Positions 24,236-34,700 of a DNA stretch of 64,000 nucleotides are shown in pieces (positions within the stretch are counted from its first letter, which is position 1; each line of letters starts with the position of its first letter). Below the pieces are notes generated by a model. That model did no database searches and was not told the DNA's origin. It was given only the letters and a program-made list of their open reading frames with translations. Source of the DNA: Xestospongia muta (lineage: Eukaryota > Porifera > Demospongiae > Haplosclerida > Petrosiidae); contig OY848917.1 of assembly GCA_963693285.1 (NCBI GenBank), positions 3,400,618 through 3,464,617 on the forward strand. Direction: 5' to 3'. A program made the translations under genes and the position numbers.

Positions 24236-25002
24236 ACATACCAACTCAACATTTATGTTAGTAAGTTATCTCAGCCGTTGTTATTGTGTAAAAATGAATA
24301 TTATTACTGATGTTTCTGAAGATTGTTTTCATAGACTTCTGAAATACAGTATCATTAATGTGCCTATTTAGTACATGTACATGTAGGTATTTTATCTTTG
24401 CACAAATACGATTTTCATACCAAACCTATGGTACATATCTAAAATAAATTTTTATTTGTCACCAGTAGCTTATGTGTTTACTACATGAGCATCCTGGCCC
24501 ACAAAGATGTCTTGATTTCACACATTTAGATCTAGTGGACTATATACTCTGTCCTAGTTGAGTTGAGCTACCCAGACATGTAAATAACTTTGCCGTTTTA
24601 CGTGCTATCCGCATGGAACATGCACCAATCAATTCAGATCGCAAACATGCATTTTAAACATAACATTTGGCTTCTAGTGCTAGGAGAAAGTAGCAAACTA
24701 TAATACTTCACACATTTTCAATTGCACACCTTCGTCATACTTCAAAAGCAACACCTTCGAGGATTTTAATAAATAACAATTGTCGCCTTGAGAAGCCAGC
24801 CATGTTTCACCTGGCAATTCAAGATTACAGTTCTAATTATATGAACAAATATTCTATTATAACGATAATTTTATTATAAAATAATAATCAGGTATTGTCT
24901 TTTGCGATTTAAAGCAGCTATAAAGTCGCTGTGGTTCTGAAAAAAACCTTTTACCAAAGAAGGAAGACTAAGAATGCGTATAATTATTCGTCATCAGAGC
25001 TA

Positions 25003-25055
25003 TCTGAATGATCTGAATCATCAGATCTATCCTGTGGCATCAGTGGTTCGTTTAG
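25003..25055 (-). other. Short acidic open frame in the right inverted-repeat arm
   Basis: On the minus strand, ATG near 25053 opens MPQDRSDDSDHSDSSDDE followed by a stop. Its Asp/Ser composition resembles the acidic mini-exon at 21715-21793. It could be the decayed N-terminus of the Cys-rich block that follows further right. Support is weak. Confidence 0.2.
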
Positions 25056-25233
25056 TCATAGACATTCACAACAACCTCCTTTGTCCGCTATCTCAGTCTC
25101 TTTCCTTTTGCATCTTCACGAGCACGAGAGAAAACGTGGCATGTTCGCATGAAATTCACGTAAACAATGATGAAATCATTAAAATATACTTCAGCACTAA
25201 TTGCATATAATAGGTAAGGACTAAGGAAATACC

Positions 25234-25930
25234 TCACCTTACATCCATGCATAAAACTCGTTTTTTTAATGAAGGGCTCAACTCAACTCGGACAGAGTAT
25301 AGATAATGCTCTGTAATTGCCTTAGAGTCTGGACATTGTCGAGTAGTGCCATGTTTGATTTTGGCATTACATATATAGCACTGTATAGGCTTAATACATA
25401 CATACATGTCATCATTACTATGTACTAAGCGATGAACCTGCCTGTAGTGTGACTTACAAAGCGTCACTATTGCCTGGGGTGTTGTCAAGGTCATCCATTG
25501 TGAAGCCTAACATAGTAACTACTTCAAGAGCTGTAAAAATATTTGTTGTTGTGATGTTTGACATACAAGAACACATTGGCACTATGCATTTCTTCTTGTT
25601 ACAAATGTTTTCTTTTTCCTTCCAGCGTGGCACATATAATGGGTTCTCAAAACTTTTTAATGTCTTTCTCACAATTCCGACATATACAACTATTTACATC
25701 AATATTTTCAAGTGCAAGAAAACTCTCTCTCAAGCTATCACTCCAGCGGAATTGGATGAGCACAGTACTGGTAGCTGGTCTGACCACATAGGACACAAGG
25801 ACCACAGTTTTGTCCAGAATGAATCTTCTTTCTTGGCATAGTGTCTGTCATTAAACTGTAAATATCCATAATACATAGTAAGTAGCACATCTATCATATG
25901 TAGTAAAGTGTAAATATCCTTTGTACTCAT
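25234..25930 (-). pseudogene. Decayed Cys-rich (zinc-finger-like) coding block, copy A
   Basis: Read on the minus strand in shifting frames, this block shows GPCVLCGQTSYQYCAHP, then a segment around NPLYVPRWKEKENICNKKKC, then LCKSHYRQVHRLVH, and finally CYICNAKIKHGTTRQCPDSK. The spaced Cys and His pairs look like several small zinc-binding units. Stops and frame changes break it, so it is not a working gene. A second copy lies at 30690-31333. Dispersed proteins with this style of Cys-rich N-terminus are common in sponge and cnidarian repeats, so a transposon-derived origin is likely but unproven. Confidence 0.5.
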
Positions 25931-27542
25931 TTACACTTCTGTCATGCATCCACATTACCTTTTTCAATTTTATAGTATTATATTTTCTAAGAAATTGCAC
26001 TCATTATTTCTGGTTATTTTAAATTAGTTGTATCTTATACATAAAGTGCTGGACAGTTACAATACTACTGCAAAAGAAAGATACATATATCTGCTACATT
26101 GTGTATAATTATTAGAGCTATAGCTTCATAAAGAAAGAGAGGCTAAAAAATTGTATTGCTAGGACTAATATAATGGACTGTACCTTTTGAATTGAAATAA
26201 CTCGCTCGGCGTACGCGCAACTCCAACAGAATGATGTAGCTAGTACTTGAGAAGATATGACGAAAAAGAAATAGCATTATACACAATTTATGTGGACTTC
26301 CGGTACGGTGGCTAAGCGACTGCATATTCAGCACCTCCCCCTGTGGGAAGGGAGGGTCTGGTCAACCGTCCGATAGATCACGTGATACCATAGATCTGAA
26401 AAATATTTGAAAACGCACTCTGTGTCCAAAGAAATCAAATTTAAAAGGTGCACTTTTGGGACCATAGCCATTGTTTTTAATTATGTGTAGATATAAATTA
26501 CAACTTGTCATCTGAAGATGAAAGATTTTTGTGTTGGTTTAGCTTGTTATTATTTGCTTTGGCAATCATATCTCCTTATCATAGTTAACCCTTGCTGGGC
26601 GTGGGCGCAAAGCGAGGTTACTGTAGTCTGTCAGTGTGTGTGTGTGTTTGTCTGCATGCACTGCCTTTTACTGGGGATTGTTTTAAAACTGCTATAACTT
26701 GGCAAGCGAAGCATTAGCAGCTACCAACGTTTAGCAACGAATAGAAAAACGTGTGGACTTTACAACAGTAGTATCAAGAACATCGTCAATGATAACCTAA
26801 GCTTAAAACTCGCAAAAGAATTTTCAGACTGCAGAGGTCAAGGTCCCGTTTCTCGAAAAGTAAAAAACTCAATGTGGAGAGTTTTTAGTATGTTGTAGAC
26901 AATCTCAGAGGAATACGGATCAGCAAGACAGAAGGCCGTTGGTCGAAGCAATCGTTAGAAAAGTTCTGAAAAGTGTTTTCAAGATTGTACGTGGACTTGG
27001 AGAGAAGTAACGCATTCAGGAAACGTCTCAAAGCACTGAAAAAACTGCTACTAATAGATAATATATTTATTTATATTTGTACTACGGGACGTTTCCAAAG
27101 AACGTTTCATCTTCAAGTTACAATAAATTTTGTATATGAAATATTGATACATTTTAAAGCGTCATGTAAGGACTCAGAGAAACTTTTCATCATGAATTTA
27201 GCATTTAATCTTGCTTGGCAATTGAATGATACTATCACTTACTTAGTTACATACTGCTTCACGGACATGGCAAAGCTAGAAATCAAGCAACAATTAATGA
27301 GCATATACAGAATGACAAAGCTTACCATTTTATAACCACACCTTCTGGAATGTTAATAAATTTTCTTGCTATATCAACATCATAGCTGGGCCTAAGCTGG
27401 CATAGCATTTATAAATACCTTAGAAGCTGCAGCGAGGTTCAGCACTTTAGTGCCTTTCATTATACAAGATACGAGATACAAAATACGCGATTCAGTACAA
27501 TAGTGCACTTAAATAATTATTAATAATTATGTCATTTCAACC
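25931..27542. other. Repeat-rich spacer without a supported gene
   Basis: 25931-26190 continues the block shared with 31330-31590. Near 26592-26640 there is a GC-richer phrase (TGCTGGGCGTGGGCGC, then a GT-rich run) of the kind seen in dispersed repeats. A 120-residue open frame at 26973-27335 shows no recognisable domain and no splice context, so it is not called as a gene. Confidence 0.4.
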
Positions 27543-27810
27543 ATTGTCTTCATTACCATAATCTTATCAATATGATGTACTTACCACAAAGCTAAAACTG
27601 TGTCAATATGTATAAAGTCAACTAGAAGCCAAAAAGTACTCTTTGTTGAAAAAGTATCTATTTATTGCTCAAAGTTTCAGTTATTGGACGATAAACTTCA
27701 AAGAGTAGTTTTTGGCTAGCACTTCTAGTCGATCGAGTAAGACCAGCTTTGGCTTTGTAGTAACTCAATATCAATATTGGTTTACGATGAGTTCTGGTAA
27801 CAAAGACAAT
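27543..27810. mobile_element. Miniature inverted-repeat element, ~268 bp
   Basis: The ends ATTGTCTTCATTACCATAA (27543-27561) and TTCTGGTAACAAAGACAAT (27792-27810) are inverted repeats. A second inverted pair lies inside (ACTAGAAGCCAAAAAGTACT near 27619 and GTAGTTTTTGGCT near 27704). The phrase CAATATGTATAAAGT is shared with the element at 43668-43960, so both probably belong to one family. No coding capacity. Confidence 0.6.
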
Positions 27811-28282
27811 AGTAGAAATGACTAAATGCTATTTTAAGTGTGTGCATACTCGTTTGCTTGTTACTAGTTTGTGGATGTATTGGTCTTGCCTTCTCCCACT
27901 TTTCTATGAAAAAATGTCTGTAGACTATATTAATAGAAAATTGGTCTTCACTATTAAATTGCTGCTTTCTTATGTTCCATTTTTGAAATTACAGTCAAGA
28001 GGGCTAGTAGCTATGTTCATTCTAAACAAGCATGCTCTTTGTCATCCATTCAGCATAGTGGTAACAAATAAAAATTTATTTTAGAAATGTACCATAAGTT
28101 TGGTATTAAATCGTATCTGTACAGAGATAAAATACATGTGACACTGAATAGGCACATTAATGATACTGTATTTCAGAAGCCTATGAAAACAATCTTCAGA
28201 AACTTCAGTAATAATATTCATTTTTACACATAGATAACAACGACTGATGTAACCTACTCAAATAAATGTTGAGTTGGTATAT

Positions 28283-29848
28283 CTAATGTTTAATTGAAGT
28301 CAAATCATCAGGTTTACAACTTCCACTATTAATAAGGCGCTCATTAGGAAGATTACATAAGAGACCAGCAACCCAAGGATACCCACTACTACTTCTCACT
28401 AGAATATAGGACTGTGCAAGAAGAAAGAAATCAACTAAGGTGTACAAAGCTCCTTCTTTTTCCTGTTTACTTGGTGTCTTATTTCTGTTCATCTTGTCAA
28501 CGTGTAAGAGGTAATTGTTAAATGTCCTAAACCTTTTACCAAACATTTTTGTAGCCATATCTTTGACTACTAATGAATCAGTAGCTAAGAAAATAAGACT
28601 TTTATTTCCTAGATGTTTGTCAGCCATTGACACAGCACAATCAAGTGCAGCCTTCCAATTTTTTTTCCCTTTAGTAAGTTTTGGGTGATTGCTTTCATCA
28701 TGGACATGTTGAATTCCAACAAAACCAGTTCTTATGTGAACTCCTACGTAATTATGGCCCCTCAGTTTTAATAATTGTTTTGAAATGAAAAGATCTTGTA
28801 ACAATTCGTTCTTTAATTTTAATAGGTACTGAACACAAACTCCCACAATGTCATTAAGTTCATAATCAGAGAGATGAAAAAGACCAGCTTTTTTAAATCC
28901 CTTAATAAGCCAGTGGTTTTGGTTTTTTTTAATACCAGTTGTTATTGTAAACATTTCAAGATTAGTTTTCAATACAATAAGACGTTGATTTCCAGCCAAA
29001 ATTTTAAGCTGATTTACCCATCCTAGTTCCGTAATTGTCGTATATGGGTAAGCACTCATTGAACTAATGTACATTGTAGTGACATTTCTACTTTGGGACG
29101 AGTGTAAATGAGACAAAATATGACTATCCATCCAGTTAATTATGTTGGGTTCAAAATGAACACTTTCAAGAGCTGACTTCCAGTCTAATAGTAATCTTCT
29201 CCGACTAGATACAGCTAACAATAAAGCAAAACTCATTCCCCTAAATCTATCTGCTAGTCCACCACAGTGTTGATTTGCTGGACAATACCATACTAATGTT
29301 CTAGATCTGTCAGGATTCTTTGACATTGCTTCATGACTATGAGCATATTGTGAGAGAAGATTTAGAAATTTTTCATATTTTTTGGGGTATATAATTCTTT
29401 TGTCAGGATGACAGGTAGGAGGGGTACCAAACAACATTTTTCTTTGAAGATCTTTGGGAGCATTGTCCAAAAAATTCCAAGGTTCATCTGATAATGTGTT
29501 TCTAGCAATTGCTACTTCTTTATCATATCTTGATTGAGTAATTGTGAAATTTTCACCATATACTTTCCACTTTATGTGGCTTGAATGTGATTGAGCCTTA
29601 ATTATGTTCAAGTTCGATTTTTCTTTTCGGTTAAAATCCAAAGTAGGTTTTGTACTAGAAATTATGGCAGGCAGAGTTGGCACAGAGCTAGGAGTTTCAT
29701 CAGGAATGTCATGAATGGACTCTACTGGTACTGGGACGTCATAAATAACCTCTGTTCGTACTGAGTGGTATATTGTAGGATAGAACCAATACACAAACAA
29801 AATTAAAACAGAAACAAACGATATAAAACAAATTTTGAACTTTCCCAT
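28283..29848 (-). CDS. Fucosyltransferase-like type II membrane enzyme, copy 4
   Basis: Intronless, 521 residues, the closest paralogue of copy 3 but on the opposite strand. It starts MGKFKICFISFVSVLILF with the same anchor, and keeps CGGLADRFRG, GVHIRTGF, FLATDS and VRSSSGYPWVAG. The Gly after VR in the last block is Ser here, the only change in a block otherwise fixed in copies 3 and 5. Its upstream 800 bp also match those of copy 3, apart from the hAT-like insertion that copy 3 carries. Expected to act in the Golgi. No frameshift or stop is present. Confidence 0.75.
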   Translation of the reverse strand: MGKFKICFISFVSVLILFVYWFYPTIYHSVRTEVIYDVPVPVESIHDIPDETPSSVPTLPAIISSTKPTLDFNRKEKSNLNIIKAQSHSSHIKWKVYGENFTITQSRYDKEVAIARNTLSDEPWNFLDNAPKDLQRKMLFGTPPTCHPDKRIIYPKKYEKFLNLLSQYAHSHEAMSKNPDRSRTLVWYCPANQHCGGLADRFRGMSFALLLAVSSRRRLLLDWKSALESVHFEPNIINWMDSHILSHLHSSQSRNVTTMYISSMSAYPYTTITELGWVNQLKILAGNQRLIVLKTNLEMFTITTGIKKNQNHWLIKGFKKAGLFHLSDYELNDIVGVCVQYLLKLKNELLQDLFISKQLLKLRGHNYVGVHIRTGFVGIQHVHDESNHPKLTKGKKNWKAALDCAVSMADKHLGNKSLIFLATDSLVVKDMATKMFGKRFRTFNNYLLHVDKMNRNKTPSKQEKEGALYTLVDFFLLAQSYILVRSSSGYPWVAGLLCNLPNERLINSGSCKPDDLTSIKH

Positions 29849-29965
29849 GTCTATGAGGAGGGAAGTCTCGCGTAGCCAGCTTCAAAGGAATACGTTACCT
29901 CAGAGAAACATGGCCTCCACACAGTCGTTTAGTCACAGACTCACAGTGCAAATCCTATTACAGTA

Positions 29966-29994
29966 GCGGAAGTGACGTTTGTCAAAATGGCGGC
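29966..29994 (-). promoter_or_regulatory. ETS-like plus YY1-like site pair upstream of copy 4
   Basis: On the plus strand, GCGGAAGTGACG (29966-29977) is followed five bases later by CAAAATGGCGGC (29983-29994). The pair sits 118-146 bp upstream of the start codon of the minus-strand gene. The match to the vertebrate YY1 core is perfect. Confidence 0.5.
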
Positions 29995-30459
29995 GAGTTG
30001 GTGATGCTGTTACCTCTGAACCATAGAGACCTTTTGCCTGCTATATTACCTTGAACAGGTAATTTCATCATTCTTTTGTCTTTAAAAATGTATTAGTGTT
30101 CGTTATTGGTTATAAATTCTGTCACAGATTGACGTAGTTTGTTTTTCCGAGGCGTTTTGTCTGTATGGGTTAACCTAATATTACACTTAGTATAATGTTT
30201 TGGTACAGTATAAACGCAACACAATGAATAGGACAGTCACCGTTTTTATACATAAGATACTTCTATAAATGGACTATATACAGTGATAATATAAATGATG
30301 TGGTAGAATAAAGAAAGTGTAGCTAGCTAATTTAAAGATTTCCTGTTGATTAAATACATTATATAGCATGAATATTGAATTAAGAGATCATATTAGTCAC
30401 CATATGTGTCATCTGTTAAAAGCAGCCATAATGTGATAAACAATAATATTCTTCCTTAC

Positions 30460-30538
30460 CTGTAAGCTCATTATCTGAACTGTCTAGTTCTGCATTATCA
30501 CTATCTGACTGAATATCTGTAATTGTTATGGACATCAT
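30460..30538 (-). other. Conserved acidic mini-exon candidate upstream of copy 4
   Basis: Minus-strand counterpart of the frame at 21715-21793. It starts ATGATG, encodes an Asp/Ser-rich stretch ending ELDSSDNELT, and runs into the same CAG|GTAAGG donor. Retention of an open frame and donor in both copies is suggestive, but 79 bases is too short to show selection. Confidence 0.35.
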
Positions 30539-30689
30539 TACCTTGAGTTGACTCTCCTCTATTAACGCAGGTTATGTGTTTACTACATGAGAATCCTGGC
30601 CCACAATGATGTCTTGATTTCACACATTTAGATCTAGTGGACTATACTCTGTCCAACTTCAGCAACAATTGCATATAATAGGTGAGGAA

Positions 30690-31333
30690 ATAAGGCATTA
30701 CATATATAGCACTGTATAGGCTTAATACGTACATACATGTCATCATTACTATGTACTAAGCGATGAACCTGCCTGTAGTGTGACTTACAAAGCGTCACTA
30801 TTGCTTGGGGTGTTGTCTAGGTCATCTATTGTGAAGCCTAGCATACTAGCTACCTCAAGAGCTGTACAAATATTTGTTGTTGTGATGTTTGACATACAAG
30901 AACACATTGGCACTATGCATTTCTTCTTGTTACAAATGTTTTCTTTTTCTTTTTCCTTCCAGCGTGGCACATATAACGGGTTCTCAATACCTTTTTTAAT
31001 GTCTTGCTCATTAGGAAGATTACATAAGAGACCAGCAATCCAAGGATACCCACTAGCACCTCTCACTAGAATAATTCTGACATATACAACTACTTACATC
31101 AATATCTTCAAGTGCAAGAAAACTCTCTCTCAGGCTATCACTCCAATGGATTGGATGCATGAGCACAGTACTGGTTGCTGGTCTGACCACATAGGACACA
31201 AGGACCACAGTTTTTTCCAGAATGAATCTTCTTTCTTGGCATAGTGTCTGTCATTAAACTGTAAATATCCATAATACATAGTAAGTAGCACATCTATCAT
31301 ATGTAGTAAAGTGTAAATATCCTTTGTACTCAT
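30690..31333 (-). pseudogene. Decayed Cys-rich coding block, copy B, interrupted by a glycosyltransferase fragment
   Basis: The same block as at 25234-25930, in the same orientation. It retains NPLYVPRWKEKEKENICNK, CIVPMCSC and the C-terminal Cys pairs, and lacks about 120 bp at its left side. Between the parts equivalent to ICRNCEKD and NPLYVPRW it contains 69 bp copied from a neighbouring fucosyltransferase gene. Not expected to make a functional protein. Confidence 0.5.
31005..31073 (-). repeat. 69-bp fragment identical to the 3' coding part of copy 5
   Basis: Positions 31005-31073 are identical, base for base, to 31947-32015, at a constant offset of 942 and in the same orientation. The source encodes RGASGYPWIAGLLCNLPNE. 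In the companion block at about 25665 the fragment is absent and seven bases occupy the site. This looks like a templated insertion during repair. Confidence 0.9.
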
Positions 31334-31891
31334 TTACACTTCTGTCATGCATCCACATTACCTTTTTCAATTTTATAGTATTATATTTTCTATGAAATTG
31401 CACTCATTATTTCTGGTTATTTTAAATTAGTTGTATCTTATAAGTAAAGTGTTGGACAGTTACAATACTACTGCAAAAGAAAGATACATATATCTGCTAC
31501 ATTGTGTATAATTATTAGAGCTATAGCTTCATAAAGAAAGTGAGGCTAAAAAATTGTATTGCTAGGACTAATATAATGGACTGTACCTTTTGAATTAGTA
31601 GCTATGTTCATTCTAAACAATTCAAGCATGCTCTTTGTCATCCATTCAGCATAATTATAGGTGATAGTAGTAACAAATAAAAATTTATTTTAAATATGTA
31701 CCATAGGTTTGGTATGAAAATTGTATCTGTGCAAAGATAAAATACATGTGTACTGAATAGGTACATTAATGATACTGTATCTCGGAAGCCTATGAAAACA
31801 ATCTTCAGAACCATCATTAATAATATTCATTTTTACACATAGATAACAACGCCTGACATAACCTACTCACATAAATGTTGAGTTGGTATAT

Positions 31892-33463
31892 CTAATATTT
31901 AATTGAAGTCAAATCATCAGGTTTACAACTTCCACTATTAATAAGGTGCTCATTAGGAAGATTACATAAGAGACCAGCAATCCAAGGATACCCACTAGCA
32001 CCTCTCACTAGAATATAGGACTGTGCAAGAAGAAAGAAATCAACTAAGGAGTACAAAGCTCCTTCTTTTTCCTGTTTACTTGGTTTCTTATTTATGTTTA
32101 CAATGCCAACATGTAACAGGTAATTGTTAAATGTCCTAAACCTTTTACCAAACATTTTCATAGCCATATCTTTGACTACTAATGAATCAGTAGCTAAGAA
32201 AATAAGACTTTTATTTCCTAGATGTTTGTCAGCCATTGACACAGCACAATCAAGTGCAGCCTTCCAATTTTTTTTCCCTTTAGTAAGTTTTGGGTGACTT
32301 TCTTCATAGGCACCGGCGTGTTGAACTCCAACAAAACCAGTTCTTATGTGAACTCCTACGTAATTATGGCCCCTCAGTTTTAATAATTGTTTTGAAATGA
32401 AAAGATCTTGTAACAATTCCTTCTTTAATTTTAATAGGTACTGAAAACAAAGTCCCAAAATGTCATTAAGTTCATAATCAGAGAGATGAAAAAGACCAGC
32501 TTTTTTAAGTCCCTTAATAAGCCAGTGGTTTTGTTTTTTTTTAATACCAGTTGTTAATACAAATACTTCAAGATTAGTTTTCAATACAATAAGACGTTGA
32601 TTTCCACCCAAAATATCAAGCTGATTCGGCCATTCTTGTTCTGATATTGACATATATGGGTAAGTGGATAATGTGTAAATGAACATTGTAGTGACATTTC
32701 TACCTTGGGACGAGTGTAAATGAGACAAAATATGACTATCCATCCAGTTAATTATATTGGGTTCAAAATGAACACTTTCAAGAGCTGACTTCCAGTCTAA
32801 TAGTAATCTTCTCCGACTAAATACAGCTAACATTAGAGCAAAACTCATTCCTCTAAGTTTATCTGATAGTCCACCACATCCTATATCTGGTTGACAATAC
32901 CATACTAATGTTCTAGAGCTGTCAGGATTCTTTGACATTGCTTCATGACTATGAGCATACTGTGAGAGAAGATTTAGAAATTTTTCATATTTTTTGGGGT
33001 ATATAATTCTTTTGTCAGGATGACAGGTAGGGGGGGTACCAAACAACATTTTTCTTTGAAGATCTTTGGGAGCATTGTCCAAAAAATTCCAAGGTTCATC
33101 TAATGATGTGTTTCTAGCAATTGCTACTTCTTTATCATATCTTGATTGAGTAATTGTGAAATTCTCACCATATACTTTCCACTTTATGTGGCTTGAATGT
33201 GATTGAGGCTTAATTATGTTCAAGTTCGATTCTTCTTTTCGGTTAAAATCCAAAGTAGGTTTTGTACTAGAAATTATGGCAGGCAGAGTTGGCACAGAGC
33301 TAGGAGTTTCATCAGGAATGTCATGAATGAACTCTACTGGTACTACTGGGACGTCATAAATGACCTCTGCTCGTACTGAGTGGTATATTGTAGGATAGAA
33401 CCAATACACAAACAAAATTAAAACGAAAGCAAACGATATAAAACAAATTTTGAAGTTTTTCAT
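31892..33463 (-). CDS. Fucosyltransferase-like type II membrane enzyme, copy 5
   Basis: Intronless, 523 residues, in line with copy 4 on the same strand. The anchor is KICFISFAFVLILFVYWF. Motif blocks are CQPDIGCGGLSDKLRG, GVHIRTGF, FLATDS and VRGASGYPWIAG. It differs from copies 3 and 4 mainly in patches: CQPDIG around the first Cys block, GVQHAGAYEESHP after the HxRxG motif, and VGIVNINKKPS. Patchy differences amid near identity suggest gene conversion or diversification at exposed loops around the active site. Fully open; probably functional. Confidence 0.75.
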   Translation of the reverse strand: MKNFKICFISFAFVLILFVYWFYPTIYHSVRAEVIYDVPVVPVEFIHDIPDETPSSVPTLPAIISSTKPTLDFNRKEESNLNIIKPQSHSSHIKWKVYGENFTITQSRYDKEVAIARNTSLDEPWNFLDNAPKDLQRKMLFGTPPTCHPDKRIIYPKKYEKFLNLLSQYAHSHEAMSKNPDSSRTLVWYCQPDIGCGGLSDKLRGMSFALMLAVFSRRRLLLDWKSALESVHFEPNIINWMDSHILSHLHSSQGRNVTTMFIYTLSTYPYMSISEQEWPNQLDILGGNQRLIVLKTNLEVFVLTTGIKKKQNHWLIKGLKKAGLFHLSDYELNDILGLCFQYLLKLKKELLQDLFISKQLLKLRGHNYVGVHIRTGFVGVQHAGAYEESHPKLTKGKKNWKAALDCAVSMADKHLGNKSLIFLATDSLVVKDMAMKMFGKRFRTFNNYLLHVGIVNINKKPSKQEKEGALYSLVDFFLLAQSYILVRGASGYPWIAGLLCNLPNEHLINSGSCKPDDLTSIKY

Positions 33464-33572
33464 GTCTATGTGGAGGGAAGTCTCGCGTAGCCAGCTTCAA
33501 AGGAATACGTTGCCTCAAAGAAACATGGCCTTCACACAGTCGTTTAGCCACCGAGCAAATCCTATTACAGTA

Positions 33573-33601
33573 GCGGAAGTGACGTTTTGTCAAAATGGCG
33601 G
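33573..33601 (-). promoter_or_regulatory. ETS-like plus YY1-like site pair upstream of copy 5
   Basis: GCGGAAGTGACG (33573-33584) and CAAAATGGCGG (33591-33601) on the plus strand, six bases apart, 110-138 bp upstream of the start codon. A second ETS-like core, CCCGGAAGT, follows at about 33607. Same arrangement as at copies 3 and 4. Confidence 0.5.
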
Positions 33602-33743
33602 TTGACCCCGGAAGTACCAGAATCAAGTAAAGATGTATAAGTATCAGTAAGTCATCTTGTTTCCTATCTATTAATCAATTACTTCCTTAGGTTAAATTAC
33701 TTATCCGTCTGGTAAACGTAATGTAGATGTTAATTTGCCATGA

Positions 33744-34700
33744 GTGAAACACAATGTGAGATGCATTGTGAGACATAATTATACTGCATTGACCTCTTCC
33801 TTGGTTACATCATCACGCACATCTGATAAAGTAATATTTGAAGTTGTCAAGATGATTAGAAAAGAAATGAAGGAGATTTGTTCTCTGAAACATAACTCAC
33901 TACTGAGAACCTCAGATGATTCTATTGACCAGTTTAGCTTTAATGAAGTACAGACTGAACTCGTGCAGAAAGTATCAACGCTAATGACTATCATGTCTGC
34001 AATTCTAAAAAAGAAAAGTATTAAAAAGCCACTGTTATATTTAATCTCTGTAATGCATTTAAAGAAGAGATTCAGCAAAATGTCCCATATTAAAGGGTAT
34101 TGTCTGTTCTATTATATGGTAATGAAGCAAGTAAACAGGTATTTTATATATTTACTTAGAAACTTTAAATTGATTATTAGATTTATACCTCCTTGCAAAC
34201 CCTTATGATGTGTCTGTCTCATTATGGAAAACAAACTGGTTAATAGACTTTCAAAATTTAAAGATTTTGATAAGAATATTTTGACATGGACTTTTTCCTT
34301 TGTACTTTTTAATTTCATCAAAAATCTGTGGTAGAACACAAAAGATCAAGGACTTGCGTCACTTGCCATAGCCTGTCAGAAGAGTCACAACCACATCGGT
34401 CCCTGAGATGAAAGCCATTATTGCTTCAAGCTGAATCACCTTAAGTGTAACTCCTATTCTAGTATGAGCGACTTGAATTGCAGTTTCTCGATTATCCATG
34501 ACAGCTTTGAAGGTTATACTTCATTGCAACTCGACTGATAAAAAGGATATGTTATGGCGCTTTGCATAAGGTGGAACAAAGGAGCCTGCTGAGCTCATTT
34601 ACACTGAAATAATTGAGAGAACTGCTACATGTATCTGGGATTGTGTTTCCGAACAGTCAGCATTTCTAAAGTGCAAGCTTAAGTTTGCCCTTCTCCCTCT
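33744..34700 (+). pseudogene. Decayed repeat-family coding remnant
   Basis: An open stretch at 33744-34208 encodes a Lys-rich helical segment (FDEVQ-like context, TLMTIMSAILKKK). After that only frame-shifted pieces remain, including VLSVLLYGNEASKQ near 34098 and LQTLMMCLSH near 34192. These phrases resemble large repeat-encoded proteins (DUF6589-like) that are abundant in sponge and cnidarian genomes; this assignment is from memory of the pattern and is tentative. It may once have been joined to Cys-rich blocks like those at 25.2 and 30.7 kb. Confidence 0.35.

Larger units (their letters stand above)
21430..25190. repeat. Inverted-repeat arms flanking fucosyltransferase copy 3
   Basis: The left arm, about 21430-21690, reads through CACGTTTTCTCTCGTGCT, AACAAAGGAGGTTGTTGTGA, GGACAGAGTATAGTCCACTA and GCTCATGTAGTAAACACATA. 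The same blocks occur in reverse complement and reverse order at 24466-24590 and 25045-25190, split by about 450 bp of unrelated sequence. The gene at 22667-24235 therefore sits inside a large inverted repeat. Part of the arm is also present at about 30560-30655, next to copy 4. Confidence 0.8.

Noticed and set aside
25558..25791. Plus-strand frames across the Cys-rich block
   Set aside because: The minus strand carries the recognisable Cys/His pattern. The plus frames are antisense shadows, and the same is true at 30780-31244.
26973..27335. 120-residue plus-strand frame
   Set aside because: No domain, no splice signals, no conservation in the paralogous block. Kept only as a note in the spacer entry.
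33779..34078. 99-residue minus-strand frame
   Set aside because: Antisense of the decayed repeat coding remnant at 33744-34208.
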